Shown: one piece after another, positions 23,246 through 31,793 of the stretch | How positions within the stretch are numbered: the first letter of the stretch is position 1 | How the letters are laid out: the number at the start of each line of letters is the position of its first letter | Assembly (NCBI GenBank): GCA_003021285.1 | Contig: PXQO01000029.1 | Location: forward strand, 1-32,092 | Direction: 5' to 3' | Length of the DNA stretch: 32,092 nt | Source of the DNA: Halobacteriales archaeon QH_2_65_14 | GTDB lineage: Archaea; Halobacteriota; Halobacteria; Halobacteriales; Haloarculaceae | Translations under genes and position numbers: made by a program | Notes under the pieces: generated by a model | What the model saw: only the letters and a program-made list of their open reading frames with translations | Databases searched by the model: none | What the model was told of the DNA's origin: nothing

Positions 23246-24593
23246 TCAGTCGGCGGCTGCGGCCTCGCGGGCCGCGTTTTCGAACATCGGTTCGTGTCGC
23301 CACGCGTAGTACGTGCCCGCACCGAGCGCCGCCAGAATATTCGAGGCGGTGACCGCCCAGAACACGGCGTGAACGCCGAGGTCCAGCCCGCCGATAGAGA
23401 CGCCGTAGACGACGTAGGCGGCCGGCGGCAGCGCGGCGACCGCTGCCGGGATGCGAACGCCCCAGTACTTCAGGAGGTCGACGACGAACGAGGTCCGGGT
23501 GCGCGACGCCCCGTTGAACGCCGCGAGGACGACAGCGGAGACCCCCATCGCCCAGTAGCTGTACGCGAGAATGCGGAGGTAATCGACGCTGAGAGCGTAG
23601 CCACGGTCGGTCAGCGTCGGCACGAACAGCTCCGCGAGGAACCCGGGCACGACCCACTGGAGAGCGCCGACGAGGCCGAGGACGCCGCCGGCGATGAGGA
23701 CCCCGGCCCGGATAGTGGCGCTGGCACGGTCGGGACGCTCGGCACCGAGGTTCTGTCCGACCATGCTCTGGACGGCGTTTCCGAACCCGGCAGCGGGGAC
23801 GAACGCGACGCTGGCGATACGCGCACCGACAGTGTAGGCGGCCAGGCCCGCGGCACCGCCGACCGTCGCGACCACGCCGATGACAGCGACGCGGGCCGAC
23901 TGTGCGGCCAGCCGCTGGCCCGACAGCGGGGCACCGACGTCGAGCAGTTCCCGGAGGTCCCCCGTCGACGGCGTCACGTCGGCGGGCGAGAGCGACAGCA
24001 CCACCGAGTTCCGGGAACGGGCCGTAGCCGAGGATGAGAAACGGGTCGAGCACGACGTTCGTCGTCACCGTGGCGAGGTTGATGTACAGCGCCGCCCGGG
24101 TGTCTCCCCAGCCGACGAAGCCGCGTTCGATGGTGTCGCTCGCGGTCGCAAACGGGAAAAACAGCACGTACACAGACAGATAGGCGACAGCCAGCGGGGC
24201 AACGTCGGGTCCGGCCCCCAGCAGCCGGACGACCCAGTCGGCGCTCACCACGAAGAAGACGGCGAGACCGATGGAGAGAGCGAGCGACAGCACCACTCCG
24301 TTGACTGTTCCCCGCCGGGCCGCCGCCACCTGGTCGGCACCGACTCGCTGCGAGACGAGGATGTGTGTCCCACCGATACTGACCGTGACGACCCCGAACA
24401 TGACCGCCATCAGCGGGAAGTTGAGCCCCACGGCCCCCACCGCCGACTCGCCGACGCGACCGAGCCAGAACGTGTCGACTATCTGGTTGACGACGTGGAC
24501 GAGGTTCTGGGCGATCAGCGGTGCCGCGAGCACGACCAGAGTCGACGCTATCGGTCCCTCCGTGATGTCCTCCGGTGAAACGTCAAACCACAT
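23246..24593 (-). pseudogene. MATE-family efflux transporter, frameshifted with missing internal segment
   Basis: A 12-helix cation-coupled drug/metabolite exporter split over two frames. The first half, MWFDVSPEDITEGPIASTLVVLAAPLIAQNLVHVVNQIVDTFWLGRVGESAVGAVGLNFPL to LDPFLILGYGPFPELG, carries the usual MATE N-terminal half. The second half, VLSLSPADVTPSTGDLRELLDVGAPLSGQRLAAQSARVAVIGVVATVGGAAGLAAYTVGARIAS to AWRHEPMFENAAREAAAAD, is in another frame and ends at 23246. The frame changes near 24001-24012, where relatives I recall have about 25-30 more residues (the loop and helix after GPFPELG). The track ORF 23223-24596 is the first frame running on into nonsense. A strong TATA, TTTATATAA, precedes the start. 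Confidence 0.78.
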
Positions 24594-24613
24594 CACGATA
24601 TCCGTCGAAGGAG

Positions 24614-24622
24614 TTATATAAA
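24614..24622 (-). promoter_or_regulatory. TATA box of the MATE transporter gene
   Basis: Minus-strand TTTATATAA sits 21-29 bases before the ATG at 24593, in a locally AT-rich patch. Confidence 0.5.
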
Positions 24623-24705
24623 TAAATTATGAAATTCTATTGTAATGTCAGTCCGAGCGTATTCGGGGCGGGTCGTGAGGGGAGCGGTCGCGGAGACAAC
24701 CGCAG

Positions 24706-24714
24706 GCTTTTGAT
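24706..24714 (+). promoter_or_regulatory. TATA-like box of lipA
   Basis: GCTTTTGAT lies 23-31 bases before the ATG at 24737 and supports that start over the upstream track ATG at 24629. Confidence 0.4.
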
Positions 24715-24736
24715 GGAGGCCGCCCTGGTCCCGACA

Positions 24737-25666
24737 ATGAGCCGCGCCCGAAAGCCCGACTGGCTGAAGATGCGGCCGCCGTCGGGCGAGCGCTTCACCG
24801 AGATCAAGCAGACGCTCCGGGACCACGACCTGCATACCGTCTGCGAGGAGGCGTCGTGTCCGAACATGGGCGAGTGCTGGAGCGGTCGGGACGGTCCCGG
24901 TACGGCGACGTTCATGCTGATGGGCGACCGGTGTTCGCGGGGCTGTAACTTCTGTGACGTCGAGACCGGCGGGATGGAGCCCCTGGACGAGGACGAACCC
25001 GCCAACGTCGCCAGCGCCGTCGCCGAAATCGGCCTGGATTACGTCGTGTTGACGTCGGTCGACCGCGACGACCTCCCCGACCAGGGGGCAGGCCACTTCG
25101 CCGAGACCATCCGGGAGATCAAGCGGCGCGACTCGGACATCCTCGTGGAGGTGTTGATCCCTGACTTCCAGGGCGAGGCGGAGCTGGTCGGAAAGATCAT
25201 CGACGCCGAACCGGACGTCATCGCGCACAACATCGAGACGGTCGAGCGCCTCCAGTGGCCGGTCCGGGACCGCCGGGCGGGCTACGAGCAGTCGCTCTCG
25301 GTCCTGCGCCAGGTCGCCGCGGAGTCCGACGCCTACGCGAAAACGAGCATCATGCTCGGCGTCGGCGAGTACCACCACGAGGTCTACCGCACCCTGCGGG
25401 ACCTCCGTGCGGTCGGCGTCGATGTCGTCACGCTGGGCCAGTATCTCCAGCCCTCGCGCTCGCACCTCGAAGTCAGCGAGTACGTCCACCCCGACGTCTT
25501 CGAGACCTGGCGTCAGGTCGCCGAGGCGAAACTGGGTTTCCGGTACTGCGCCAGCGGCCCGATGGTCCGCTCGTCGTACCGCGCCGGCGAACTGTTCGTC
25601 GAACGCGTCCTGCGCGAGGGCAAAAGCGCCGCCGCGGCGCGACAGCAGGTGCGGGGAACTGATTGA
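24737..25666 (+). CDS. lipA: Lipoyl synthase
   Basis: Radical-SAM enzyme that inserts two sulfur atoms into protein-bound octanoyl groups to make lipoate. The 309-residue protein starts [20 protein letters not shown]. It has the auxiliary-cluster cysteines in [15 protein letters not shown] and the radical-SAM CxxxCxxC motif in [15 protein letters not shown], followed by [53 protein letters not shown] and the C-terminal [10 protein letters not shown] serine that ligates the auxiliary cluster. It lies 305 bases before the oxoacid dehydrogenase operon on the same strand, matching its job of lipoylating the E2 encoded there. A lipoate ligase or octanoyltransferase gene is not in the window. Confidence 0.95.
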   Translation: MSRARKPDWLKMRPPSGERFTEIKQTLRDHDLHTVCEEASCPNMGECWSGRDGPGTATFMLMGDRCSRGCNFCDVETGGMEPLDEDEPANVASAVAEIGLDYVVLTSVDRDDLPDQGAGHFAETIREIKRRDSDILVEVLIPDFQGEAELVGKIIDAEPDVIAHNIETVERLQWPVRDRRAGYEQSLSVLRQVAAESDAYAKTSIMLGVGEYHHEVYRTLRDLRAVGVDVVTLGQYLQPSRSHLEVSEYVHPDVFETWRQVAEAKLGFRYCASGPMVRSSYRAGELFVERVLREGKSAAAARQQVRGTD

Positions 25667-25751
25667 TTCTCATCTGCCCTGCGCGTCCACTAACACGGGG
25701 GTCTCCTCCTCTCCAGACTCCGGATTCTCCGTATTTCCTTCGTGAGAATCA
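25664..25751. repeat. Spaced inverted repeat between lipA and the PDH operon
   Basis: TGATTCTCA (25664-25672, overlapping the lipA stop) and TGAGAATCA (25743-25751) are perfect 9-base reverse complements 70 bases apart. The right arm runs into AGAATCGG, partly repeating it. A transcript secondary structure or a terminator of lipA is possible. Confidence 0.35.
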
Positions 25752-25971
25752 GAATCGGACAGATGGGCGACAGGTGGAGCTGGTGTTTACATCTGTTCAG
25801 TTATCTGTCCCAATTTGAGTCAATACTGGCCATTTGGCAAGCCATTGGTAGGCAATACCACTGTCGGACCGCCGATTATGTTCGAACTGTGGGAGATTCT
25901 ATCACGAAAACAATAAATCGTCGGCTCGTGAAACCTACAGATATGTCGCTATCAGAGAGGTGGTCTTTCTC
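25667..25971. other. Gene-free, AT-richer leader region of the PDH operon
   Basis: About 305 bases with clearly lower GC than its neighbours (for example CAATTTGAGTCAATACTGGCC). It holds the interrupted palindrome TGGTA-GGCAA-TACCA at about 25846-25860 and AACAATAAATCG about 50-60 bases before the ATG, a likely TATA element. The track ORF 25742-25975 overlaps this and has no recognisable fold. The region probably contains the promoter and operator of the operon. Confidence 0.45.
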
Positions 25972-27096
25972 ATGAGCGTGTTACAGCGCGAGCCATCGGA
26001 CATGGTACAGATACTCGACGACGATGGGAAGGTCCGCGAGGGAGCGGAGATGCCGGACATCTCGGATGACACACTCGTCGAGATGTACCGGGAGATGAAA
26101 CTCGCCCGCCACTTCGACGAGCGAGCAGTCAGCCTCCAGCGCCAGGGTCGGATGGGGACGTATCCGCCGCTGTCGGGTCAGGAGGCGGCCCAGGTCGGGA
26201 GCGTCCACGCGCTCGACGACGGCGACTGGGTGTTCCCGAGTTACCGCGAGCACGCCATCGGCTACGTGATGGGCTGGAAACTCAGCCAGATCATCCTCTA
26301 CTGGATGGGTCACAAGGAAGGGAAGGTCGCACCCGACGACGTCAACATGTTCACGCCGGCGGTGCCGATTGCGACCCAGATTCCCCACGCCACCGGTGCC
26401 GCGTGGGCCTCAGCTCTCAGGGACGAGGACAAGGCGTTCATCTGTTACTTCGGCGACGGTGCGACCTCCGAGGGGGACTTCCACGAGGGGCTGAACTTCG
26501 CCGGCGTCTATGACGTGCCCGCGATTTTCTTCTGTAACAACAACCAGTGGGCGATCTCGGTTCCCCGGGAGAAACAGACCGCGAGCGCGACCATCGCACA
26601 GAAGGGTCACGCCTACGGCTTCGAAGGCGTGCAGGTCGACGGGATGGACCCGCTGGCGGTCTACGCGGTCACGCGCGAGGCCGTCGAGAAGGCAAAACAG
26701 GGCGGGGAGGCAGACGAGGAGATCGGCCGGGCGACGCGGCCGACGCTCATCGAGGCCGTCCAGTACCGCTTTGGCGCACACACGACGGCGGACGACCCGA
26801 GCGTCTACCGCGACGAGGAGGAAGTACAGCACTGGAAGCAGAAAGACCCCATCCCTCGTCTGGAGACGTTCCTGCGCGACAGGGGGTTGCTCGACGACGA
26901 GACCGTCGACGCCATGGAAACCGAAATCGCCGACGAGGTCGCGGAGGCAATCGACGTCGCCGAGGACCACGAGCGTCCCGACCCGGCGGGCATGTTCGAG
27001 GACGTCTACGCGGACATGCCCCAGCGGCTCCAGGAACAGCTCGATTATCTCGAAGCGCTTCGCGACCGCCACGGCGACGAGGTGCTACTAGAATGA
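25972..27096 (+). CDS. pdhA: Pyruvate (2-oxoacid) dehydrogenase E1 component, alpha subunit
   Basis: Thiamine-diphosphate-dependent decarboxylase subunit of a 2-oxoacid dehydrogenase complex. The 374-residue protein starts [21 protein letters not shown]. It shows [39 protein letters not shown], the TPP/magnesium motif [38 protein letters not shown] and the phosphorylation-loop-like region [39 protein letters not shown]. It is first in an operon with E1 beta (4-base overlap), E2 and E3. In haloarchaea pyruvate is normally oxidised by a ferredoxin oxidoreductase, so the true 2-oxoacid substrate of this complex is uncertain. Confidence 0.93.
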   Translation: MSVLQREPSDMVQILDDDGKVREGAEMPDISDDTLVEMYREMKLARHFDERAVSLQRQGRMGTYPPLSGQEAAQVGSVHALDDGDWVFPSYREHAIGYVMGWKLSQIILYWMGHKEGKVAPDDVNMFTPAVPIATQIPHATGAAWASALRDEDKAFICYFGDGATSEGDFHEGLNFAGVYDVPAIFFCNNNQWAISVPREKQTASATIAQKGHAYGFEGVQVDGMDPLAVYAVTREAVEKAKQGGEADEEIGRATRPTLIEAVQYRFGAHTTADDPSVYRDEEEVQHWKQKDPIPRLETFLRDRGLLDDETVDAMETEIADEVAEAIDVAEDHERPDPAGMFEDVYADMPQRLQEQLDYLEALRDRHGDEVLLE

Positions 27097-28100
27097 GCCA
27101 GGAAGTAACCGACCAGGAGAGCACGCAGAGTCTGACACTCGTACAGGCAGTCCGGGACGGGCTGTACACGGAGATGGAACGCGACGAGAGCGTGGTCGTG
27201 ATGGGCGAGGACGTCGGCGAGAACGGCGGCGTCTTCCGCGCGACGCAGGACCTCATCGACGAGTTCGGCGCGGACCGCGTCATCGACACGCCGCTCGCCG
27301 AGGCAGGCATCGCGGGGACGGCCGTCGGCATGGCCGCCTACGGCATGCGTCCCGTGGCGGAGTTCCAGTTCATGGGCTTTATCTACCCCGCGTTCGACCA
27401 GATCGTCAGCCACGCGGCCCGTCTGCGGACCAGGAGCAACGGCCGCTTTACCTGTCCGGCGGTGTTCCGCGCGCCCTACGGCGGCGGCATCCACGCGCCC
27501 GAACACCACTCCGAGTCGACCGAGACCTTCTTCGCCCACCATCCGGGGCTGAAGGTCGTCATGCCCTCGACGCCCTACGACACGAAGGGCCTGCTCATCT
27601 CGGCCATCCGCGACCCCGACCCGGTCGTGTTCCTCGAACCCAAACTCATCTACCGGGCGTTTCGCGACGACGTCCCCGAAGACGACTACACGGTTCCCAT
27701 CGGCGAGGCGAATGTCCGCCGGGAAGGGTCGGACGTGTCGGTGTTCACGTGGGGCGCGATGACCCCCGCGACGATGGACGCCGCCGAGGAACTCGCCGGG
27801 GAGGGCATCGACTGCGAGGTGGTCGACCTGCGGACGGTGTCGCCGCTGGACGAGGAGACCATCAAGGAGTCCTTCGAGAAGACCGGCCGGGGCGTCGTCG
27901 TCCACGAGGCCCACAAGACGGGCGGACTGGCCGGCGAAATCGTCGCCACCATCCAGGAGGACATTCTCCTCTACCAGGAAGCGCCGATCACCCGCGTCAC
28001 CGGCTTCGACGTGCCGTTCCCGCTGTACTCCCTGGAGGAGTACTACCTGCCGGAGACAGCGCGCATCAAGGACGGTATCCGGGAGACTGTCGAGTTCTGA
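27093..28100 (+). CDS. pdhB: Pyruvate (2-oxoacid) dehydrogenase E1 component, beta subunit
   Basis: A 335-residue partner of the alpha subunit. Start [48 protein letters not shown] overlaps the alpha stop (ATGA). Typical E1 beta blocks follow: [94 protein letters not shown] and the C-terminal transketolase domain [39 protein letters not shown]. The glutamate in LAEAGI activates the TPP ring in the heterotetramer. The E2 gene starts three bases after the stop. Confidence 0.95.
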   Translation: MSQEVTDQESTQSLTLVQAVRDGLYTEMERDESVVVMGEDVGENGGVFRATQDLIDEFGADRVIDTPLAEAGIAGTAVGMAAYGMRPVAEFQFMGFIYPAFDQIVSHAARLRTRSNGRFTCPAVFRAPYGGGIHAPEHHSESTETFFAHHPGLKVVMPSTPYDTKGLLISAIRDPDPVVFLEPKLIYRAFRDDVPEDDYTVPIGEANVRREGSDVSVFTWGAMTPATMDAAEELAGEGIDCEVVDLRTVSPLDEETIKESFEKTGRGVVVHEAHKTGGLAGEIVATIQEDILLYQEAPITRVTGFDVPFPLYSLEEYYLPETARIKDGIRETVEF

Positions 28101-28103
28101 CCT

Positions 28104-29529
28104 ATGGCATTCGAATTCAAGCTACCCGACGTCGGTGAAGGCATCGCGGAGGGGGAGATCGTCGAGTGGCACGTCAGCCCGGGCGACCGCGTCGAGGAGG
28201 ACCAGTTGATGGCGGACGTCGAGACCGACAAGGCGGTCGTCGACCTGCCCGCCCCCGTGACCGGCACGGTGCTGGAACTCCACGCCGAGGAAGGGGAGAT
28301 GGTCCCGGTCGGCACCGTCGTCGCTACCATCGAAATCGAGGGCGAGGTCCCCGACGACGCCGACGTCGATGGTAGCGACACTCGCACGCGAACTCGGGGT
28401 CGACATCACGGCAGTCGACGGCTCCGGCCCGAGCGGCCGGGTGACCGAGGCCGACGTTCGAGCCGCCGCGGAAGACGACGGCGACGGCGAGAGCGAGGAG
28501 AAAGGGACGAAGTCGGCGATTACGCGCCGTGACGAGGGCAGCGACGCCGGCGCGACAGCCGCTGAGGCGACTGGCTCGGCGGGCGCGGCGGCGACCGTCG
28601 AGACCGCCGACCGCGACCGGACGCTCGCCGTCCCCGCGACTCGACGGGTCGCCCGCGAACTCGACGTCGACATCAACGAGGTGCCGACGGAGAAGACGCG
28701 CGACGGCGAGGCGTTCGTCGAGGAGGAGGACGTTCGGGCGTTCGTCGAGACCCGGGAGGCAGCCGAGGCGGCACCCGCGAGTGCGGGCGCGGAGACCGCA
28801 CAGCCCACGCCCGGTGGCCCGGCGGCCGGCGAGCGCGTCACCACGGAGGCCTACAAGGGCATCCGGCGGACCATCGGCAACAAGATGGCGGAGTCGAAGT
28901 ATACCGCCCCCCACGTCACCCACCACGACACGGCCGACGTGTCGGCGCTCGTCGAGGCACGCCAGGAACTCAAACCGCGCGCCGAGGAGCGGGGTATCGA
29001 CCTGACCTACATGCCGTTCGTGATGAAGGCCATCATCGCCGCGCTGAAGGAGTATCCGATGCTCAACTCCGAACTCGACGAGAAAGCGGGCGAAATCCGC
29101 TACAAGCACTACTACAACATCGGCATCGCCGTGGCGACCGACGCTGGACTGATGGTGCCGGTCGTCAAGGACGCCGAGAACAAGGGCATGCTCCAGTTGG
29201 CCTCGGAGGTGAACGAACTCGCAGCGAAGGCCCGCGACCGCGACCTCAGGCCCGACGAGATGCAGGACGGCACGTTCACCATCACCAACTTCGGGGCCGT
29301 TGGCGGCGAGTACGCCACGCCCATCATCAACTACCCCGAGACCGCAATCCTCGGGCTCGGGGCCATCAAACAGCGGCCCGTCGTCGAGGACGGGGAAGTC
29401 GTCCCGAAGCACACGCTGCCGCTGTCGCTGACCATCGACCACCGGGTCATCGACGGTGCCGAGGCCGCGAAGTTCTGTAACAGGGTCATGGAGTACCTCG
29501 AAAACCCCACGCTCCTGTTACTGGAGTAA
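28104..29529 (+). pseudogene. pdhC: Dihydrolipoyllysine acyltransferase E2, frameshifted between lipoyl and binding domains
   Basis: The transferase core of the complex is divided between two frames. Frame one encodes the lipoyl domain, MAFEFKLPDVGEGIAEGEIVEWHVSPGDRV with the lipoylated lysine in DVETDKAVVDLPAP, and continues to EIEGEVPDDADVDGS before becoming nonsense. From about 28368 another frame encodes TLARELGVDITAVDGSGPSGRVTEADVRAAAE (peripheral-subunit-binding domain), a second such domain, LAVPATRRVARELDVDINEVPTE...FVEEEDVRAFVE, and the full acyltransferase domain with DHRVIDGAEAAKF at the active site. The usual Ser/Glu/Ala-rich linker and the start of the first binding domain (the 'AxPxxR' part) are missing at the junction. 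If the sequence is right, the complex would lack lipoyl-linked E2; independent initiation of the second part could still give an E2 core. Confidence 0.82.
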
Positions 29530-29564
29530 CGACACGCGACTATCGAACCCACACGATTCACACA

Positions 29565-30980
29565 ATGGTTGTTGGAGACATCACCTCATCGACTGACGTA
29601 CTGGTAATCGGCGGCGGACCGGGCGGCTACGTGGCCGCGATCCGGGCCGGACAGCTCGACCTCGACGTGACGCTCGTCGAGATGGACGCCTACGGCGGCA
29701 CCTGCCTCAACCGGGGCTGTATCCCGTCGAAGGCGATGATTTCCGCGGCGGACATCGCCCACAGGGCCCGCGAGGCCGAGGACATGGGGGTCTACGCGGA
29801 CCCGGCGGTCGACCTCCAGGGGATGGTCGAGTGGAAAGACAGGCTGGTCACCCGCCTGACCAAGGGCGTCGAGTCGCTCAGCGAACGCGCCGGCGGCCAC
29901 CTCATCGAGGGACGGGCGGAGTTCGCCTCCGCCAAGAAGGCCCGCATCGTCGCGTCAGGTGAGGGCCAGGGCGCTGAATCCATCGAGTTCGACCACGCCA
30001 TCATCGCGACGGGAAGCCGCCCCATCGAGATTCCGGGCTTCGGGTTCGACGGCGAGCACATCCTCTCCTCGAAACACGCCCTCTCGCTTTCCTCGGTGCC
30101 CGAGAGCATGGTCGTCGTCGGCGCGGGCTACATCGGGATGGAACTGGCGACGGTCTACCAGAAACTCGGCTGTGACGTGACGATTGTCGAGCAACTCGAC
30201 GACGCGCTCCCGCAGTACGAGGACGACGTGACGAAGGTCGTCCGCGAGCACGCCGAGGACCTGGGCATCGAGTTCCACTTCGGCGAGCGCGCGCTGGAGT
30301 GGGAGGAGATGGGCGAGGGGCTGACGGTCAAGACCGAAGACGAGGACGGCACCGTCTCGGAGTTCGGTGCCGAGAAGTGTCTCGTGGCGGTCGGCCGCCA
30401 GCCCGTGACGGACACGCTCAACCTCGACGCCGTCGACGTCGAGACCACCGACGGCGGCTTCATCGAGACCGACGGGCAGGCCCGAACCAGCGAGGACACC
30501 ATCTTCGCGGTCGGCGACGTGGCCGGCGAGCCGATGCTCGCACACAAGGCGTTCAAGGAGGGCGAGGTCGCCGCGGAGGTCATCGCCGGCGAGCCCTCGG
30601 CGCTGGACTACCAGGCCGTCCCGGCCGCGGTGTTCACCGACCCCGAAATCGGCAACGTCGGCATGACCGAGGCCGAGGCCCGCGAGGCCGGATTCGAGCC
30701 GGTCGTCGGACAGATGCCGCTCCGGGCCTCCGGCCGTGCCCTCTCGCTCGACGAGACCGACGGGTTCGTCCGCGTCGTCGCCGACAGCGACAGCGAGTTC
30801 ATCCTCGGGGCACAGGTCGTCGGCCCCGAGGCGTCGGAACTCGTCGCGGAACTCACGCTCGCCATCGAGATGGGCGCGACGCTCGAAGACGTCGCCTCGA
30901 CCATTCACGTCCACCCGACGCTCTCCGAGGCCGTCCACGAGGCCGTCAAGGGCGCGCGCGGCGAGAGCATCCACTACTGA
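29565..30980 (+). CDS. lpdA: Dihydrolipoyl dehydrogenase E3
   Basis: FAD-dependent disulfide oxidoreductase that reoxidises dihydrolipoyl groups with NAD. It has 471 residues. Seen: FAD motif VLVIGGGPGGYVAAIRAGQL, redox disulfide GGTCLNRGCIPSKAM, second Rossmann motif SMVVVGAGYIGMELATVYQKLGCDVTIVE, TIFAVGDVAGEPMLAHKAFKEG and the dimer-interface catalytic pair at the C-terminus, TIHVHPTLSEAVHEA. It begins 35 bases after E2 and is the last gene of the operon. Haloarchaeal E3 is known to be functional, and may also serve the glycine cleavage system, so its intact state despite the damaged E2 is understandable. Confidence 0.96.
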   Translation: MVVGDITSSTDVLVIGGGPGGYVAAIRAGQLDLDVTLVEMDAYGGTCLNRGCIPSKAMISAADIAHRAREAEDMGVYADPAVDLQGMVEWKDRLVTRLTKGVESLSERAGGHLIEGRAEFASAKKARIVASGEGQGAESIEFDHAIIATGSRPIEIPGFGFDGEHILSSKHALSLSSVPESMVVVGAGYIGMELATVYQKLGCDVTIVEQLDDALPQYEDDVTKVVREHAEDLGIEFHFGERALEWEEMGEGLTVKTEDEDGTVSEFGAEKCLVAVGRQPVTDTLNLDAVDVETTDGGFIETDGQARTSEDTIFAVGDVAGEPMLAHKAFKEGEVAAEVIAGEPSALDYQAVPAAVFTDPEIGNVGMTEAEAREAGFEPVVGQMPLRASGRALSLDETDGFVRVVADSDSEFILGAQVVGPEASELVAELTLAIEMGATLEDVASTIHVHPTLSEAVHEAVKGARGESIHY

Positions 30981-30995
30981 GCGACGAAATCCCCT

Positions 30996-31015
30996 TGTAT
31001 ACTGACTCGTATACA
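30996..31015 (+). promoter_or_regulatory. Palindromic operator/promoter of vapBC
   Basis: TGTATAC-TGACTC-GTATACA is a perfect inverted repeat with 7-base arms, ending five bases before the vapB ATG at 31021. Its position over the likely transcription start and TATA element fits autorepression by the VapB(C) complex. Confidence 0.6.
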
Positions 31016-31020
31016 TCAGT

Positions 31021-31233
31021 ATGAGCAAGCCCATCCGGGTCGAAGAGGACACGCATGCCGCACTCGCGGCGCTCAAAGACGAGGACGAGACGTTCGACGA
31101 CCTTCTTTCGCGCCTCGTCCGGGAGCGGCGGGACCTCGTTCGGGAAGGGGCGGGACTCTGGAGCGGGACTGACGCCGCCGAGAAGGCCCGCAAGTATCGC
31201 AAAGAGATGAAAGAGGACGTCGGAAACCGATGA
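31021..31233 (+). CDS. vapB: VapB-type antitoxin
   Basis: A 70-residue protein, MSKPIRVEEDTHAALAALKDEDETFDDLLSRLVRERRDL followed by a charged tail GLWSGTDAAEKARKYRKEMKEDV. The N-terminal half resembles the short DNA-binding antitoxins that accompany archaeal PIN toxins (strand KPIRVEEDTHAAL, helix ETFDDLLSRLVRERR). The tail, with a W and a helical basic stretch, would occupy the toxin active site. It overlaps vapC by four bases (ATGA), typical of coupled toxin-antitoxin genes, and sits right behind the palindromic operator. Confidence 0.88.
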   Translation: MSKPIRVEEDTHAALAALKDEDETFDDLLSRLVRERRDLVREGAGLWSGTDAAEKARKYRKEMKEDVGNR

Positions 31234-31622
31234 CGCTCTACGACAGCAGTGTGCTCATCGAATATCTCGATGGGGCTGACGTGGCCGTCGAGTACGTCGA
31301 AGCACATCTCGACGAGCGCGCAGTTACACCGCAACTCACGATGTTCGAGGTGTACCAGGGCGAAGTGTTCAAATCTGGTCCGGCGGATTTCGATGCTGTC
31401 GATGGGGCACTCGGCTGGGTTACTGTTCTCGACGGCGACGGGGACGTGGCACGCTCGGCTGCCAAACTCCAGAACGAGCTTCACCGTCAGGGGGAAGTCC
31501 TCGCCGCTCGTGACGCGTTCATTGCCGGAGCCGCGAGAGCACACGACGAACGCCTCGCTGTCGCCGACTCGGATTTTGACGTCGCGGGATTAACCAACCT
31601 CGTCGACGTGGATTTCCTCTAG
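31230..31622 (+). CDS. vapC: PIN-domain ribonuclease toxin, VapC family
   Basis: A 130-residue PIN-domain endoribonuclease. The conserved acidic residues that hold magnesium are present: D5 in MTLYDSSVLIEYLDG, a glutamate in QLTMFEVYQGEVF, an aspartate in VLAARDAFIAGAARAH and one more in LAVADSDFDVAGL. VapC toxins cleave tRNA or rRNA when free of VapB. The gene appears complete and is the only intact two-gene toxin-antitoxin locus of the window. Confidence 0.92.
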   Translation: MTLYDSSVLIEYLDGADVAVEYVEAHLDERAVTPQLTMFEVYQGEVFKSGPADFDAVDGALGWVTVLDGDGDVARSAAKLQNELHRQGEVLAARDAFIAGAARAHDERLAVADSDFDVAGLTNLVDVDFL

Positions 31623-31759
31623 ACCGCCAGCGGCGGTACGGGATCGCCGTCGGGTTCGAGGAGACCGAGAAGCCGAGTCCGAGCCCGGTGGAACTCACGC
31701 TTCTGGAGCGCCTGCTGACGCCGGGACGCGCCGAACCCGGAACTGTCGGGGACCGGTAG
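31622..31759 (+). pseudogene. Coding-like remnant of an unrecognised gene
   Basis: Right after vapC a frame without start codon reads DRQRRYGIAVGFEETEKPSPSPVELTLLERLLTPGRAEPGTVGDR and ends at TAG (31757-31759). Its codon usage is typical of the neighbourhood (GC-rich third positions) and the sequence has a protein-like amphipathic stretch, PVELTLLERLL. I do not recognise it. It may be the 3' end of a gene interrupted when vapBC arrived. Confidence 0.35.
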
Positions 31760-31793
31760 CTATCCGGTCTCTTGTGATTCCAGCGTTGCCGGG

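Noticed and set aside
25742-25975. 77-residue plus-strand ORF before pdhA
   Set aside because: It overlaps the pdhA start, has no ribosome binding site or recognisable fold, and lies in AT-richer DNA with codon use unlike the neighbours.
28369-29529. The second part of E2 as an independent complete gene
   Set aside because: It begins inside a binding domain that lacks its first conserved residues and the lipoyl domain is directly upstream in another frame, so a broken single gene explains it better, although internal initiation cannot be excluded.
29955-31544. 529-residue minus-strand ORF opposite lpdA and vapBC
   Set aside because: It runs antisense to three well-supported genes and has no family features.
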